Source of the DNA: Mucilaginibacter celer
GTDB taxonomy: Bacteria; Bacteroidota; Bacteroidia; Sphingobacteriales; Sphingobacteriaceae
Direction of reading: 5' to 3'
DNA length: 64,000 nt
Assembly (NCBI RefSeq): GCF_003576455.2
Contig: NZ_CP032869.1
Location: forward strand, 2,542,001 to 2,606,000
The notes under the pieces are model-generated. The model was not told the DNA's origin. It saw only the letters and a program-made list of their open reading frames with translations, and made no database searches. Within the stretch, counting starts at the first letter, position 1, and each line of letters opens with the position of its first letter. Shown piece by piece: positions 1-9,606 of the stretch. Both the position numbers and the translations under genes were made by a program.

Positions 1-790
1 CCCACAGGTGTTCCATACCCTGATTAGGGATGCCGGTAATATCTCCCGGAAGCGCAATCTCTTTAAACAGCGATTTATCACACTTTACAGTCTGCGGTAA
101 AGGAAAAGTAGCCAGGTTGGTAACCGAAAAGGTATCGAGCGCGGTGCGGGTTGGAATATAGTACGACAGGTACGAAACATCGGTACCAAACTTATAATCG
201 TTTAACGTAATGGTACTTTGGGAAGCCAGGATAATAGCCTTACTCACCGAGCCGGCATTATTAAAATAACTGATCACCGTTTTGGTATTGATGGTATCAG
301 GCACACCAAAGTTAAGGGTGAGCGAGCCATCGGCATTTAAACTGAAGGGATTGGCGTTATTAACGGGCCTGTTATTTAAACCGGCCTGGTATGCCGGTCC
401 GTAAACAGTGGCATTGTTTATCTCAGTACCCAGGGATTTATTGCCTTTGGCATCGAACGAGTAAATGGTAAAGGAATAATTATATTCTGATAAACCTTTA
501 ATCACTGTGCGAATAGTATCATTTTTTACCGACGAGGCGGCCACCACCTGCGAATCCAATCCGTTGTTATAATAAACAACATATTTAACAATGGTGGCGT
601 CAGAACCTACTTTCCATTTCAAACCCATCTCCAGGTTGCCGGGTTGTACAACTACATTTTTAACAGCGCCGGTGTAAACTATCTCCTGGTTATTTAAAAA
701 CCGCTTGTAATCGGTTTGCTCATTTTTTTTACAGCTGTATAGTATCGTTAATACCGTAAGGCTGAGCAGCAGGTATTTAATTTTTTTCAT
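1..790 (-). CDS. DUF4998-type surface lipoprotein, 3' part cut by window edge
   Basis: Reading leftward from the ATG at 790, an open frame of about 263 codons runs to the left edge without a stop, so the C-terminus is missing. The protein begins MKKIKYLLLSLTVLTILYSC, a lipoprotein signal with Cys20 as the acylation site. Next come two fibronectin-like stretches: an Ile/Val-rich strand set with a 'KYVVYYNN' core, then a 'SYFNNAGSVSKAIIL' part. This is the pattern of DUF4998 proteins that follow SusC, SusD and DUF5000 lipoproteins in Bacteroidota. By position it is probably a surface glycan-binding accessory protein of the operon. The start is 16 bp after the stop of the upstream gene, so the two are co-transcribed. 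The family call comes from memory of sequence style; the location is well supported. Confidence 0.75.
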   Translation of the reverse strand, partial: MKKIKYLLLSLTVLTILYSCKKNEQTDYKRFLNNQEIVYTGAVKNVVVQPGNLEMGLKWKVGSDATIVKYVVYYNNGLDSQVVAASSVKNDTIRTVIKGLSEYNYSFTIYSFDAKGNKSLGTEINNATVYGPAYQAGLNNRPVNNANPFSLNADGSLTLNFGVPDTINTKTVISYFNNAGSVSKAIILASQSTITLNDYKFGTDVSYLSYYIPTRTALDTFSVTNLATFPLPQTVKCDKSLFKEIALPGDITGIPNQGMEHLW

Positions 791-806
791 TTTGTGTTTG
801 TTTAAA

Positions 807-2054
807 TTATTCCGGGCTACCATAAAGTGAAACTTCCATAATGTGGGCTATATCGCCGTTTTCCCAGCTTTGGGCCACTCCTATCCGTATAAAATGAACA
901 GGAGGCGTATTTAACGAAAAGTTGAAGTTAACCCCGGCCAGCACAAAGGCATTATCGGCAGCATTATGATTATCGGGCGATAAGCCTGACGGAGGGTTAG
1001 GATAAGTGAAATTACCCAGGTTTATCCAATCGCCCACTTTGGTACCCACCGGCGATGATACCGGCAGCTTAGCGTCTTTAGGCGACGCTACGTTTGATCC
1101 CCACATAGTAAAATACCTTGGGTTACCGTGGCCGAAAGCGTACTTGTTGCCACCGCCATCATCATCGGGGCGTTCCCATAGTACAAAGCGGCTTAGTTTA
1201 TAGGTTTTGCCCACGTTAAATGAGCAAACAAAAGGCGGTTTATTACCCGGCTGCGTATGCCAGCCTGCCGATGAGCCATCGGTATGGCCATCCCAAAGGT
1301 TTGGCAATTCCCAACCGTAACCAATCTCGGTATCCGAAGTTAGTTTATAAGGGCTGAAAAGACCTTTATCCAGAATCTCCTCAAACAACGGCGATACAGC
1401 TTGCTTCAACGTATCCGAAATATTGCCGTATTTATCGGTAACATATACCCCGAAATTCCTTTTTGCGGTACTCATGCCACGTATCGAGTAATCGATGGTA
1501 TCGGTGTTGGTATAATGCTGATCGAGGATGAGCATCTTTTTGGTTAACGAATCGTACTTGGTAACGATGATACCCACACCTTTTTTCAGCTTATTTAAAG
1601 CCGTGATATGCACGCCGCCGAAATCCGATTCGATGGCGGCAGTGTTGCTTACCAATGTATAAACCGGCGTTTTGGGGTGAACGGAAACCGTAACCGGATC
1701 AGACATTACGTTAGACCGGCTCACCGTGTAAAGCTGTACTTTATATTCCTGCGCTTTGGCAAAACCATCCACATTCAAAGTATCCAAAAAATAAGACGCT
1801 TTAGTCTCGCGGGATACGCCATCCCTTATCTGGTACTTAGCCAGCACATATAGCACATTGTTTGAGTTGGGGAGTTTATAACTTATGTTCGATCCGCCGT
1901 TGTAATCCGTTACACTTACGTTGGTAACCACGCCGGGTTTTGTTTTATCGGTAGATAAGGGTTCGTTATAACCATCGTTCCGCTTGCACGAAACGGCACT
2001 CATTACCGCTAAACTTAGCAGCAGCAATAAGTGGTTTTTAATCTCTTTCATCAA
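807..2054 (-). CDS. DUF4959/DUF5126/DUF5000-type surface lipoprotein
   Basis: This 415-aa lipoprotein has a signal ending at VMSAVSC (Cys23). An N-terminal Ig-like part (about 35-125, with 'PGVVTNVSVTDYNGGSNISY') is followed by a middle Ig-like domain (about 130-225, 'ALNKLKKGVGIIVTKYD'). The last is a discoidin-like C-terminal domain (about 245-415) with 'LWDGHTDGSSAGWHTQPG' and 'VLWERPDDD'. That order matches the DUF4959-DUF5126-DUF5000 architecture of SusE-position proteins in Bacteroidota. It is expected to sit on the outer face of the outer membrane and bind glycan for the SusCD pair just upstream. It starts 24 bp after the SusD stop and precedes the DUF4998 gene. Binding specificity cannot be read from the sequence. 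Confidence 0.85.
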   Translation of the reverse strand: MMKEIKNHLLLLLSLAVMSAVSCKRNDGYNEPLSTDKTKPGVVTNVSVTDYNGGSNISYKLPNSNNVLYVLAKYQIRDGVSRETKASYFLDTLNVDGFAKAQEYKVQLYTVSRSNVMSDPVTVSVHPKTPVYTLVSNTAAIESDFGGVHITALNKLKKGVGIIVTKYDSLTKKMLILDQHYTNTDTIDYSIRGMSTAKRNFGVYVTDKYGNISDTLKQAVSPLFEEILDKGLFSPYKLTSDTEIGYGWELPNLWDGHTDGSSAGWHTQPGNKPPFVCSFNVGKTYKLSRFVLWERPDDDGGGNKYAFGHGNPRYFTMWGSNVASPKDAKLPVSSPVGTKVGDWINLGNFTYPNPPSGLSPDNHNAADNAFVLAGVNFNFSLNTPPVHFIRIGVAQSWENGDIAHIMEVSLYGSPE

Positions 2055-2078
2055 ATTAATTATTATCGTTATTAATTA

Positions 2079-3992
2079 TTACCAGTTTAAGTTTTGCACC
2101 AGGTTGCCATCTACAATCAGGTCGTTATCCTGAATAGGCCATAAATAGTTGCGGGTATTGAAAACCGGGGTAGCCAGTAAACGCGGGCGATAGTAGTTTT
2201 CGAGGGTGCTTTCGCGTACGTTCCAGCCTTGCAGGGGTTTACTCATAACGCCCTGTAATTCTTTCCAGCGGCGCAGGTCATAACCCGGCACGCCTTCAAA
2301 AGCCAGCTCAATACGGCGCTCCTGGTGAATAATCTGGCGCATGCCCTCTTTGGTAGTAAATTTATTGGGGTTCGATGAAAATTTAGTCCATGATTCGGCT
2401 ACACCTTTCAGGCCGGCCCTGGCGCGTACTTTATCAATGTATTGCGCGGCTTCGGTGTAAGGTTTTCCCTGCTCGTTCAGCGCCTCGGCATATAGCAAAT
2501 AAATATCGGCAAGCCTGATGAGAGGCATATGGTAAGGTACACGGTTATAGCCATCATCATAAACCGACAGGTAGTTAACCAGTTTTTTTGGCCAGTAGCC
2601 CGATACGTTTACACGCACGTTATCTTTAGGGCCAGCGAAAGATTCAGGTCCGCGGCCACGCAGAACAAAAGCATTATCAGGGTCGCCTACACCGTTGCCA
2701 AACCATACGCCGCCGTCAAAGCCCAAATCAGCATAAAACCTTGGTTCGCGGTTAAAGTGCGCTTTTACGGTTTGATAATCAACGCCTATATAGCTTTTGT
2801 TGGCATCATCGCCGGTGCGGAAACCGTAGCGATCATTATAATCCCAGGTTTTATCTTCGGTGATAGGTACACCGTTAGATGTATAAAACAACTCCTGCTC
2901 AGATATTGGCACCGCGAAAGTACCTGCACAAATAATATTCGACACCGATTTTTGCGTTAACCTCGGGAAGCAGTACTCTTCTTCCGGGAAGGTTGTATAA
3001 TTAGCCCAGATAAGCTCAGTATTGGTTTCCCACCTTGCCGTTACCGCGGTTTGAGTAGCTAATACGGTTGTAAGGGTATCGTTCAAATTATCAATACCGG
3101 CTTCGGGCGTATAGGTATGCAGTTTTAGCCCGCTTTTTTCGCTCAGCGTTATGGCAGCTAAACAGGCGGCAGAGGCCTTATCCCATTTCGAGGCATCAAA
3201 AGTAGGGTTAAACAAAGCTTCACCATCTTTATTTTTTATCGATGCATAATCCGGATTACCGTTAAACAAAGAGCTTGCAGCCGTAGCCAATATCTGCGCC
3301 TTTAAACTCAGTGTAATTACCGAAGTGATGCGGCCCAGTTCTTTAGCGGTATTTTCAATTACCGGGGGCAGATCGGGGGCTGCTTCATCCAGCAACCTCA
3401 CCATATAGTTTACCACGGTATCAACCGGGCGGCGTTTAATTTTAGTTACCGGGATAGGGCTGTTAATATCAAGGTTTTTATCAACCACCGGGATAGGGCC
3501 ATAAAGCCTGAACAGGTAAAAATGATAATACGCCTTTAAAAACTTGGTTTCCGCTATCCACCGCTTTTTCTCCGATGGGCTCAGATCAACCGGCTTATCC
3601 ACGTTTTCGAGCATGATGTTGCAACGCCTGATGGCCTGCCAAAGGTCTTGTCCGCCGTTGTTGCCGTCCCAGTAGTTAAGGGCCGGGTTACCGCTGGTTT
3701 GTAATCCTCTCAGGATATTAAAACCCGTAAGATCCATATAAGTGTTGTCCGACAGGTTGTTCGGGAATACAATTTCGCCCGAGGTGGTAAAGCCCGCGTC
3801 GTAATGCATGTTCTGCATTTTTTGCAGCGTGGAGTAGCAGGTAAAAAGATAGTTTTCGGCCTCGTTGCGATTCCTGAAGGCGTAATCGATGGTGCCCACG
3901 CCATCAGGCGTAACATCAAGGTATTTTTTACATGACGACACCGCGCAGACCGCCAAAAGTGCCATCCATATATATTTATGTATTGATTTCAT
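2079..3992 (-). CDS. SusD/RagB family outer-membrane glycan-binding lipoprotein
   Basis: A SusD-like protein of 637 aa, slightly long for the family. It has a lipoprotein signal (Cys20-Cys21 in VSSCKK), then the typical 'YLDVTPDG' start and TPR-like helices with 'AETKFLKAYYHFYLFRLYG' at about 150. The C-terminal part carries the usual 'MPLIRLADIYLLYAEALNEQG' and 'IHQERRIELAFEGVPGYDLRRW' motifs. It would cap the SusC barrel encoded 18 bp upstream and bind an oligosaccharide at the cell surface. It is the second gene of the leftward operon SusC-SusD-DUF5000-DUF4998. The substrate is unknown. The same gene order is known from Bacteroides loci that carry a GH18 endoglycosidase, but no such enzyme lies inside this window. 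Confidence 0.95.
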   Translation of the reverse strand: MKSIHKYIWMALLAVCAVSSCKKYLDVTPDGVGTIDYAFRNRNEAENYLFTCYSTLQKMQNMHYDAGFTTSGEIVFPNNLSDNTYMDLTGFNILRGLQTSGNPALNYWDGNNGGQDLWQAIRRCNIMLENVDKPVDLSPSEKKRWIAETKFLKAYYHFYLFRLYGPIPVVDKNLDINSPIPVTKIKRRPVDTVVNYMVRLLDEAAPDLPPVIENTAKELGRITSVITLSLKAQILATAASSLFNGNPDYASIKNKDGEALFNPTFDASKWDKASAACLAAITLSEKSGLKLHTYTPEAGIDNLNDTLTTVLATQTAVTARWETNTELIWANYTTFPEEEYCFPRLTQKSVSNIICAGTFAVPISEQELFYTSNGVPITEDKTWDYNDRYGFRTGDDANKSYIGVDYQTVKAHFNREPRFYADLGFDGGVWFGNGVGDPDNAFVLRGRGPESFAGPKDNVRVNVSGYWPKKLVNYLSVYDDGYNRVPYHMPLIRLADIYLLYAEALNEQGKPYTEAAQYIDKVRARAGLKGVAESWTKFSSNPNKFTTKEGMRQIIHQERRIELAFEGVPGYDLRRWKELQGVMSKPLQGWNVRESTLENYYRPRLLATPVFNTRNYLWPIQDNDLIVDGNLVQNLNW

Positions 3993-4010
3993 GTTGATGA
4001 GCTGTTATGG

Positions 4011-7000
4011 TTATAAATTGACAGAAAGGCCCAGGTTGTAAACCTTTTGTACCGGGTAGGCAAAGGCATTACCCCCCTGCTCAGGGTCCCAGAGTTTAAA
4101 GGGGCTCCAGGTGATGAGGTTGAGGCCGTTAAAGTAAATCCTCGCTCCCCGTACACCCAACCTTTTAATAAGCTGTTTTGATAATGAATACCCAAACTCT
4201 ACCGATTTCAATCTCAGGAAACTGCCATCGCGCAGCCACCATGTACTGGACTGGCGATTGTTGGTAATGATATCGCCGTCGGTGCCCAAACGCGGGTACA
4301 TGGCATACAGGTTCTGGTTATCTTCCGACCAGTGATTATCGGCAAAAGCCTGCAACAACTGTGTGTTGCCATTAAATTGTGATTCGGCGCTTTTGATAAA
4401 TGGTGATGTGGTTGATGGATCGATAGTAAATGATACCCTTGCCCTGCCCTGGAAAAAGGTAGACAGATCGAAATTTTTCCAGGCGGTGGTAAAGCCGAAA
4501 CCATATACTATTTCCGGCACGGTTGGGTAACCATAGTAAGTTTGGTCGGCCGCGTCAATTTTCCCGTCACCATTCAAATCGCGGTATTTGATATCGCCTC
4601 CCATTGGTGCGGGACCTTTTGAACTAAATATTTGCGTTGGCGAGTTTGCAGCTTCGCTGTCGTCAACAAATAACCGCTCGGCAAGGTAACCGCTGTTGCG
4701 GTAAAGCGGCTGGCCTATAATGCTGCGGTAAGCCTCTTTATAACCCGGCTGCGCGTACTCCAAAAATTTATTGGTTGCAAAGGTGAAGTTACCCCGGGCG
4801 GTGATGGACAGATCTTTTGATAAGCGCTGTGTTCCATCCAACGATATATCGATACCTTTTGACTGTACCTTACCTACGTTGGCAGCCACATCGGCCTCAA
4901 GGCCCATAGTAGCGGGGATATTATCATTACCCAGCGTTTGTAAAATATCGTATTTGTTATTGCGATAAACCTCCACAATAAGGTTAATCTGCTTAAACAT
5001 AGTAAGCTCAAGCCCAAGGTTCAGCTGTTTTGAGGTTTCCCAGGTGATGGCATCATTTTCATAATTGTTGATCTTAACACCCGGACGGCTATAGCCAGAT
5101 GTACCAAACGATGCTGAATTACCCTGGCTGCCATCGCCATTGCTGGCCATGTTAACATCCGACAGGTAATAAAACCGCTGACCGCTGATGGCATCATTAC
5201 CCACGGTACCATAGCTGGCGCGGAGTTTAACACGATCAAAAATATTGTATAGTTTACCCCAGAATTTCTCGTCGGAAATGATCCACGAGCTGCCGATGGT
5301 TGGGAAAAAACCATACCTGTGGTTGGCCGAAAAGCGCTCGGAACCATTATAGCCAAAGTTGCCGTTGATGTAATACCGGCCTTTATAGCCATAGCTAACA
5401 TTGCCCGCCAAAGTTAAATTTCGGTAAGGCAGGGCATCAAACAAAGTGCCGGCGTTGCCATTGGTAGTTTGTTCGCGGTTCATGATTACCGTAGCCTGCA
5501 CGCTATGGTTTTTGCCAAAGGTATGCGCGTAATCTAAATTACCCTGAAACTGCAGGTAGGTGTTCAGCGTACTGCCACCTGGCACGTAGCTTAGATACTC
5601 CTGCGCCTGCCCCGGCTGCGGGTTTAGCCATTGCAGAACGTATTTATTGGTTTGAGGATCGTAGTTAGTCGCCGTATAATAAAACGGCAGATACGCCCTG
5701 GCCGATTGGAACGACGAATACCTGTTGGTACTGAACATACCACGGAAGTTAAGCCCGGCAGCTAAAAAATCAAGGTTTTGATTGAGCTCCAGCTGGGCCT
5801 GCATCCGCGATTCTGAATAGTTTTTGTGGCCTTTCAATAATTGCGCGTAAGGGTTGATGTAGGATAGCGAACCGTTTGAAGCCGCTTTGTTACCAAACAA
5901 AATATGCTTGGTAAGCAGGTTGGCATCATCGGGCGGATAATAGGCCGGAAAATCAACCGGGCTGGTATGCAGCGCGTAGTTGTACATGTCGGTAGAGAAA
6001 CCACCATCGGCAGTTTGAGGACCGTTGTATTCGTTAAAATTGCCCCACAGACGGACCACCAGTTCGGTTTTGCTGCTTACATTAATGTTAACGTTTGAGC
6101 GTAGCTGGTAGTTCTGAAACTTAACGTTATTGTTGTTATTGTTTCTTACATCGGTGCGCAAAATACCGTTATCCCCGCTGTAAGATGAGGCTACGTAATA
6201 CCGTGCTACACCCCCACCGCCTGATATGCTCAGATCGGCACGCTGGGTACTGGTACGGTTTTTAAATAACATATCGAGCCAGTTTACAGCCGGGTAAACA
6301 TACTGGTTGCTTCCGGGTGCTTTGGCTATGGTAGCCTGCGTGTTCAGGATCTGATTTTGGCTGTAAGGCTGCGGATCAAGCGGGAAGCGGGTTGTTGTTG
6401 CCTCGTTAAAAAGTTTCATGTAGGTGATAGGATCGGCAATATCAAGCGATTTGATAGATTGCGAACTTGAGTTTTCAAGTCGCGCATTAATCTGTGCCTT
6501 GCCTGCCTTACCCTCTTTGGTTTTTACCAGGATAACGCCATTACCACCACGCGCACCGTATAAGGCTGTAGCGCTTGCATCTTTGAATATCGAAAAACTC
6601 TCAATATCATCCACATTCAGCCTGGCCAGATCGCTGGTAGACAACTCAACGTTATCGATCAGTATCAGCGGATTTTGTTTGTAACCAAAGGTGGTAACGC
6701 CGCGGATAAAGAAATTAGAGTTATCCAGCCCCGGCTGCCCGCTTGGCTGAAAAGCGATTATACCCGCCGCCTGGCCCGCAAGCGCATTGGTAAGGTTACT
6801 TGCCGGAATTTTAAGCACGCCCGGTTTGATGGTGGTTACCGAGCCTACCACCGATTCGCGGGTTTGCTTACGGCTATAGGCGGTTACCACAACATCATCA
6901 AACTGGCTTTTAGTAAGGTTTAGGATGATTTTTAAATACTTTTGATCGGGCGATACCGTTACTTTTTGTTCCTGGTAGCCTACGTAGGATATTTTTAAAA

Positions 7001-7286
7001 TGGTACCAGGCTCAACATCAAGGATAAATTTACCGTTGGCATCGGTAGCGGTACTGTTGCCTTTTACGTTTACCGGCACAATATTGGCACCAATAACAGC
7101 CACGCCTGATGTATCGGTAACGATACCCGTAATGGTAAATTTAGTTTTGCTTTTTACCTGTGCCGAAGCATTATCGGCATACAGGCAACAAAAAACGGTA
7201 AAGGCTACCAGCAAAATAACAGGGCGCGAATAATTAGGGATTTTAAGCACCCAGATCCGCTTTAATAAATTGTAAAATTTTAGCAT
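4011..7286 (-). CDS. SusC/RagA family TonB-linked outer-membrane transporter
   Basis: The protein is 1091 aa. Residues about 18-43 form a hydrophobic signal ending at NASAQ. A carboxypeptidase-regulatory-like domain follows (about 50-130, 'TGIVTDTSGVAVIGANI' and 'ISYVGYQEQKVTV'), then a TonB plug (about 140-260) with the SusC signature 'IFKDASATALYGARGGNGVI', and then the long beta-barrel. It imports an oligosaccharide across the outer membrane using TonB energy, together with SusD. It is the first gene of the leftward operon, with about 150 bp between its start and the terminator at 7435-7467, so it probably has its own promoter. No regulator gene lies beside it and no operator-like palindrome was seen upstream, so control is unclear. 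Confidence 0.95.
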   Translation of the reverse strand: MLKFYNLLKRIWVLKIPNYSRPVILLVAFTVFCCLYADNASAQVKSKTKFTITGIVTDTSGVAVIGANIVPVNVKGNSTATDANGKFILDVEPGTILKISYVGYQEQKVTVSPDQKYLKIILNLTKSQFDDVVVTAYSRKQTRESVVGSVTTIKPGVLKIPASNLTNALAGQAAGIIAFQPSGQPGLDNSNFFIRGVTTFGYKQNPLILIDNVELSTSDLARLNVDDIESFSIFKDASATALYGARGGNGVILVKTKEGKAGKAQINARLENSSSQSIKSLDIADPITYMKLFNEATTTRFPLDPQPYSQNQILNTQATIAKAPGSNQYVYPAVNWLDMLFKNRTSTQRADLSISGGGGVARYYVASSYSGDNGILRTDVRNNNNNNVKFQNYQLRSNVNINVSSKTELVVRLWGNFNEYNGPQTADGGFSTDMYNYALHTSPVDFPAYYPPDDANLLTKHILFGNKAASNGSLSYINPYAQLLKGHKNYSESRMQAQLELNQNLDFLAAGLNFRGMFSTNRYSSFQSARAYLPFYYTATNYDPQTNKYVLQWLNPQPGQAQEYLSYVPGGSTLNTYLQFQGNLDYAHTFGKNHSVQATVIMNREQTTNGNAGTLFDALPYRNLTLAGNVSYGYKGRYYINGNFGYNGSERFSANHRYGFFPTIGSSWIISDEKFWGKLYNIFDRVKLRASYGTVGNDAISGQRFYYLSDVNMASNGDGSQGNSASFGTSGYSRPGVKINNYENDAITWETSKQLNLGLELTMFKQINLIVEVYRNNKYDILQTLGNDNIPATMGLEADVAANVGKVQSKGIDISLDGTQRLSKDLSITARGNFTFATNKFLEYAQPGYKEAYRSIIGQPLYRNSGYLAERLFVDDSEAANSPTQIFSSKGPAPMGGDIKYRDLNGDGKIDAADQTYYGYPTVPEIVYGFGFTTAWKNFDLSTFFQGRARVSFTIDPSTTSPFIKSAESQFNGNTQLLQAFADNHWSEDNQNLYAMYPRLGTDGDIITNNRQSSTWWLRDGSFLRLKSVEFGYSLSKQLIKRLGVRGARIYFNGLNLITWSPFKLWDPEQGGNAFAYPVQKVYNLGLSVNL

Positions 7287-7434
7287 AGATCGTCAATAGT
7301 TTCGTTGTTAATGATTTTAAGATTGCAAAATCCCATTTTAGGCCCGGCGGATATTTTATTGGATTATCATTATGCTCTGTTTAATTACCATTTGTTTATG
7401 ATGAGTTAATACCGGAGAATAGAAAAGGACGGAT

Positions 7435-7467
7435 TATAAAAAAGGCCCCGGATATGTATCCGGAGCC
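7435..7467 (-). terminator. Leftward rho-independent terminator
   Basis: On the minus strand a hairpin with arms 7457-7467 and 7444-7454 (GGCTCCGGATA / TATCCGGGGCC, one mismatch, 2-nt loop) is followed by a run of T (plus-strand A at 7435-7443). It lies about 320 bp past the GH29 stop and before susC, so it probably ends the fucosidase transcript and isolates the SusCD operon. Confidence 0.7.
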
Positions 7468-7497
7468 TCTATGAAGTCAAAATGACATTAGCCTATT

Positions 7498-7690
7498 TGT
7501 CATGCTGAGGCACGAAGCATCTTCTTCGCCCTGTATAGCCGCCATGCTTGTTGTAGAAGATCCTTCGCTATCGCTACCCATGACATAATTAAATGGGTGT
7601 CATGCTGAGCCCCGTCGAAGCATGGTGGGGAGGGTCTCTGCGCGCGACCCTTCGACAAGCTCAGGGTTGTAAAGGCCGCCCCGCCTAATG
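7498..7690. repeat. Intergenic palindromic repeat cluster (TGTCATGCTGAG type)
   Basis: Two direct copies of TGTCATGCTGAG lie exactly 100 bp apart (7498 and 7598), with an inverted TGTCAT at 7580-7585. Each copy is followed by 'GAAGCAT', and CCCTTCGACAAGCTCAGGG stands at 7646-7664. This is the look of the short dispersed elements common between genes in Sphingobacteriaceae. No ORF is supported in the 498 bp between susC and the GH29 gene. A related sequence stands at 45,437-45,540. The genome-wide copy number cannot be judged from one window. Confidence 0.55.
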
Positions 7691-7784
7691 TCTCTTATCC
7701 GGGCAGGCACAAGTCATCCCTGCTACTACCCCATCCACAAGACTTGAGCCAGACGGGGTAACGGGTAGTTACAAGCTGTTAAAG

Positions 7785-9572
7785 CTATGGCGTAAGTATA
7801 ACCTTTCGCACATTAACCGGCTGCCAGTTACCCGGATCGGGTGCTAAAGTAAACGTGACGGACCCGGAGTTGGCAATTTTAAGGTTACCAAGCGTTACGA
7901 GCCTATAACTACCATATCCGCCGGTTGATGTTAATGTTTTTTGCACCGCTTCGCCGTTAACCGATGCTACCATAACTGTAGCCCCGGCTTCCGTGGCAAT
8001 TTCCGCCTGCACTTTGTAAATGCCGGGTGTTTTAACCGCTATTTTCCAGGTGGCATAAGCCCAAGGGTTGGTCCAGTAACCAAGGTTGGGATTACCTTCG
8101 TTTTCTACATGTATATCATCCCAGCCGTTGGGATTATGCAGATCGGCAGCGGCAGCCGACAATATAAACGAACCATTCGCTTCCGGACCTTGTTCGTAAA
8201 CCTCAACCTGTAATTTCCCCTTAACTACCATTTTAATAACGCTCGATATATTATCAACCGGACCTACAGGGATATCAAGCGTGATGCCTGTATCATCATT
8301 AATCCCGTTAACACTTTTACCGTTCGCAAGCATCGAGGCCGAAAGCAATTGGTTTTTAACGCCCGGCACATGCAGTTTTTCGCCTCCCGGCCAGTTAAAA
8401 ATGTGCAGGTAAATATTAGTGTTGCCATCGGCGGTTAATTTAGTAGTGGCATTACCCCATGGTGTAAACTTAAACGGGCTGGCGTAAGTATCATAAATTG
8501 ATTCGCTGTTGATACGCATCCAGCCGGCAAGATCTTTCAGGATACTTATTTCGGGCTGAGGGATTTTTCCGTTGGCATCTGGCCCCACGTTAAGCAGGTA
8601 ATTACCGCCCAGCGATGCTACTTTAATAAGGTTACGGATAATAGTTGAACTCGATTTAAAGTTTTTATCGTTTTTGGTATAGCCCCAGCTATCGTTCATC
8701 GTCATGCATGATTCCCATGGCCTGCCGCCGCTGCTTGCCGTGATGTTTTGCTCTGGCGTATCAAAATCGCCGCCTGTCCAGTTTTGGTTAAGCCTGTTAT
8801 TGGTTAGTGTTCTGGGTTGAAGAGCCAATACCGGCGAAAATTTGGCAGCACGTGCGGTAGTCATTTCATCCGGGATATCCCACCAGATCTCCAATACATC
8901 ACCGTAGTTACTTAACAATTCGCGTACCTGCGGAATGGCGATCTTATCGATATAATCATCCATACTGCCGTTTTGTGCAACATCCCAAAAACCACCGTTT
9001 GCGGCACCTTTATTAATCCAGTCATTAGCCTGCGAATAATAAATGCCTATTTTAAGGCCGTACTTGCGGCAGGCATCTACCAACGGCCTCAGTACGTCTT
9101 TACCGTAGGGCGTGGCTTTAACCACATTCCAATCACTGTATTTGGTATCGTACATGGCAAAGCCGTCGTGATGTTTGGCGGTAAATACAATGTATTTCAT
9201 GCCTGCATCTTTGGCCAGTTGCACCCATTCTTCGGGATTATAGGCTGTGGGGTTAAATTGCTTTGCAAACTCCTTATAGCTGGCCACCGGAATTTGGAGG
9301 TTATGCATAATCCACTCGCCCGAACCATAATGGCCCGAACCCGGATCTGAAATATCCACCCCGTTGTAAATACCGGCCGGCACCGAGTAAACGCCCCAGT
9401 GAATAAACATACCAAATTTGGCTTTTTGCCACCACGAGGTTCTGGAAGTATCAATAATGCCGGTAACAGGTGGGGTAACCACCGTTGTAGGCCCGGTATC
9501 TTTTACATTTTGTTTTTTGCATGCCGCGAGGCTAAGCGCCAGCATGATGTAGGCAATCAATCTTTTCATCAA
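7785..9572 (-). CDS. Alpha-L-fucosidase, GH29, lipoprotein
   Basis: A 595-aa lipoprotein (LSLAAC, Cys18) with a GH29 barrel at about 45-390. Family marks are 'FGMFIHWGVYSVPAG' (His59), 'FTAKHHDGFAMY' (His134-His135), and 'EIWWD', whose Asp232 is the expected nucleophile. 'RPWESC' holds Glu287, a candidate acid/base by comparison with Bacteroides GH29 enzymes. A small linking beta domain follows, then a C-terminal beta-sandwich (about 460-595, 'NPWAYATWKIAV') resembling carbohydrate-binding or DUF5077-type modules. It would release alpha-linked fucose from glycans at the surface or in the periplasm. The metallopeptidase gene starts a shared leftward run 34 bp upstream. Family assignment is firm; linkage specificity is not readable. 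Confidence 0.93.
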   Translation of the reverse strand: MMKRLIAYIMLALSLAACKKQNVKDTGPTTVVTPPVTGIIDTSRTSWWQKAKFGMFIHWGVYSVPAGIYNGVDISDPGSGHYGSGEWIMHNLQIPVASYKEFAKQFNPTAYNPEEWVQLAKDAGMKYIVFTAKHHDGFAMYDTKYSDWNVVKATPYGKDVLRPLVDACRKYGLKIGIYYSQANDWINKGAANGGFWDVAQNGSMDDYIDKIAIPQVRELLSNYGDVLEIWWDIPDEMTTARAAKFSPVLALQPRTLTNNRLNQNWTGGDFDTPEQNITASSGGRPWESCMTMNDSWGYTKNDKNFKSSSTIIRNLIKVASLGGNYLLNVGPDANGKIPQPEISILKDLAGWMRINSESIYDTYASPFKFTPWGNATTKLTADGNTNIYLHIFNWPGGEKLHVPGVKNQLLSASMLANGKSVNGINDDTGITLDIPVGPVDNISSVIKMVVKGKLQVEVYEQGPEANGSFILSAAAADLHNPNGWDDIHVENEGNPNLGYWTNPWAYATWKIAVKTPGIYKVQAEIATEAGATVMVASVNGEAVQKTLTSTGGYGSYRLVTLGNLKIANSGSVTFTLAPDPGNWQPVNVRKVILTP

Positions 9573-9606
9573 TATTAAAAATGTCTTGTGAATTAAAAAA
9601 TGGAGA

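Noticed and set aside
7498..7690. A transposable element with a transposase
   Set aside because: The stretch is short and non-coding, and no transposase or target-site duplication was found in the window.
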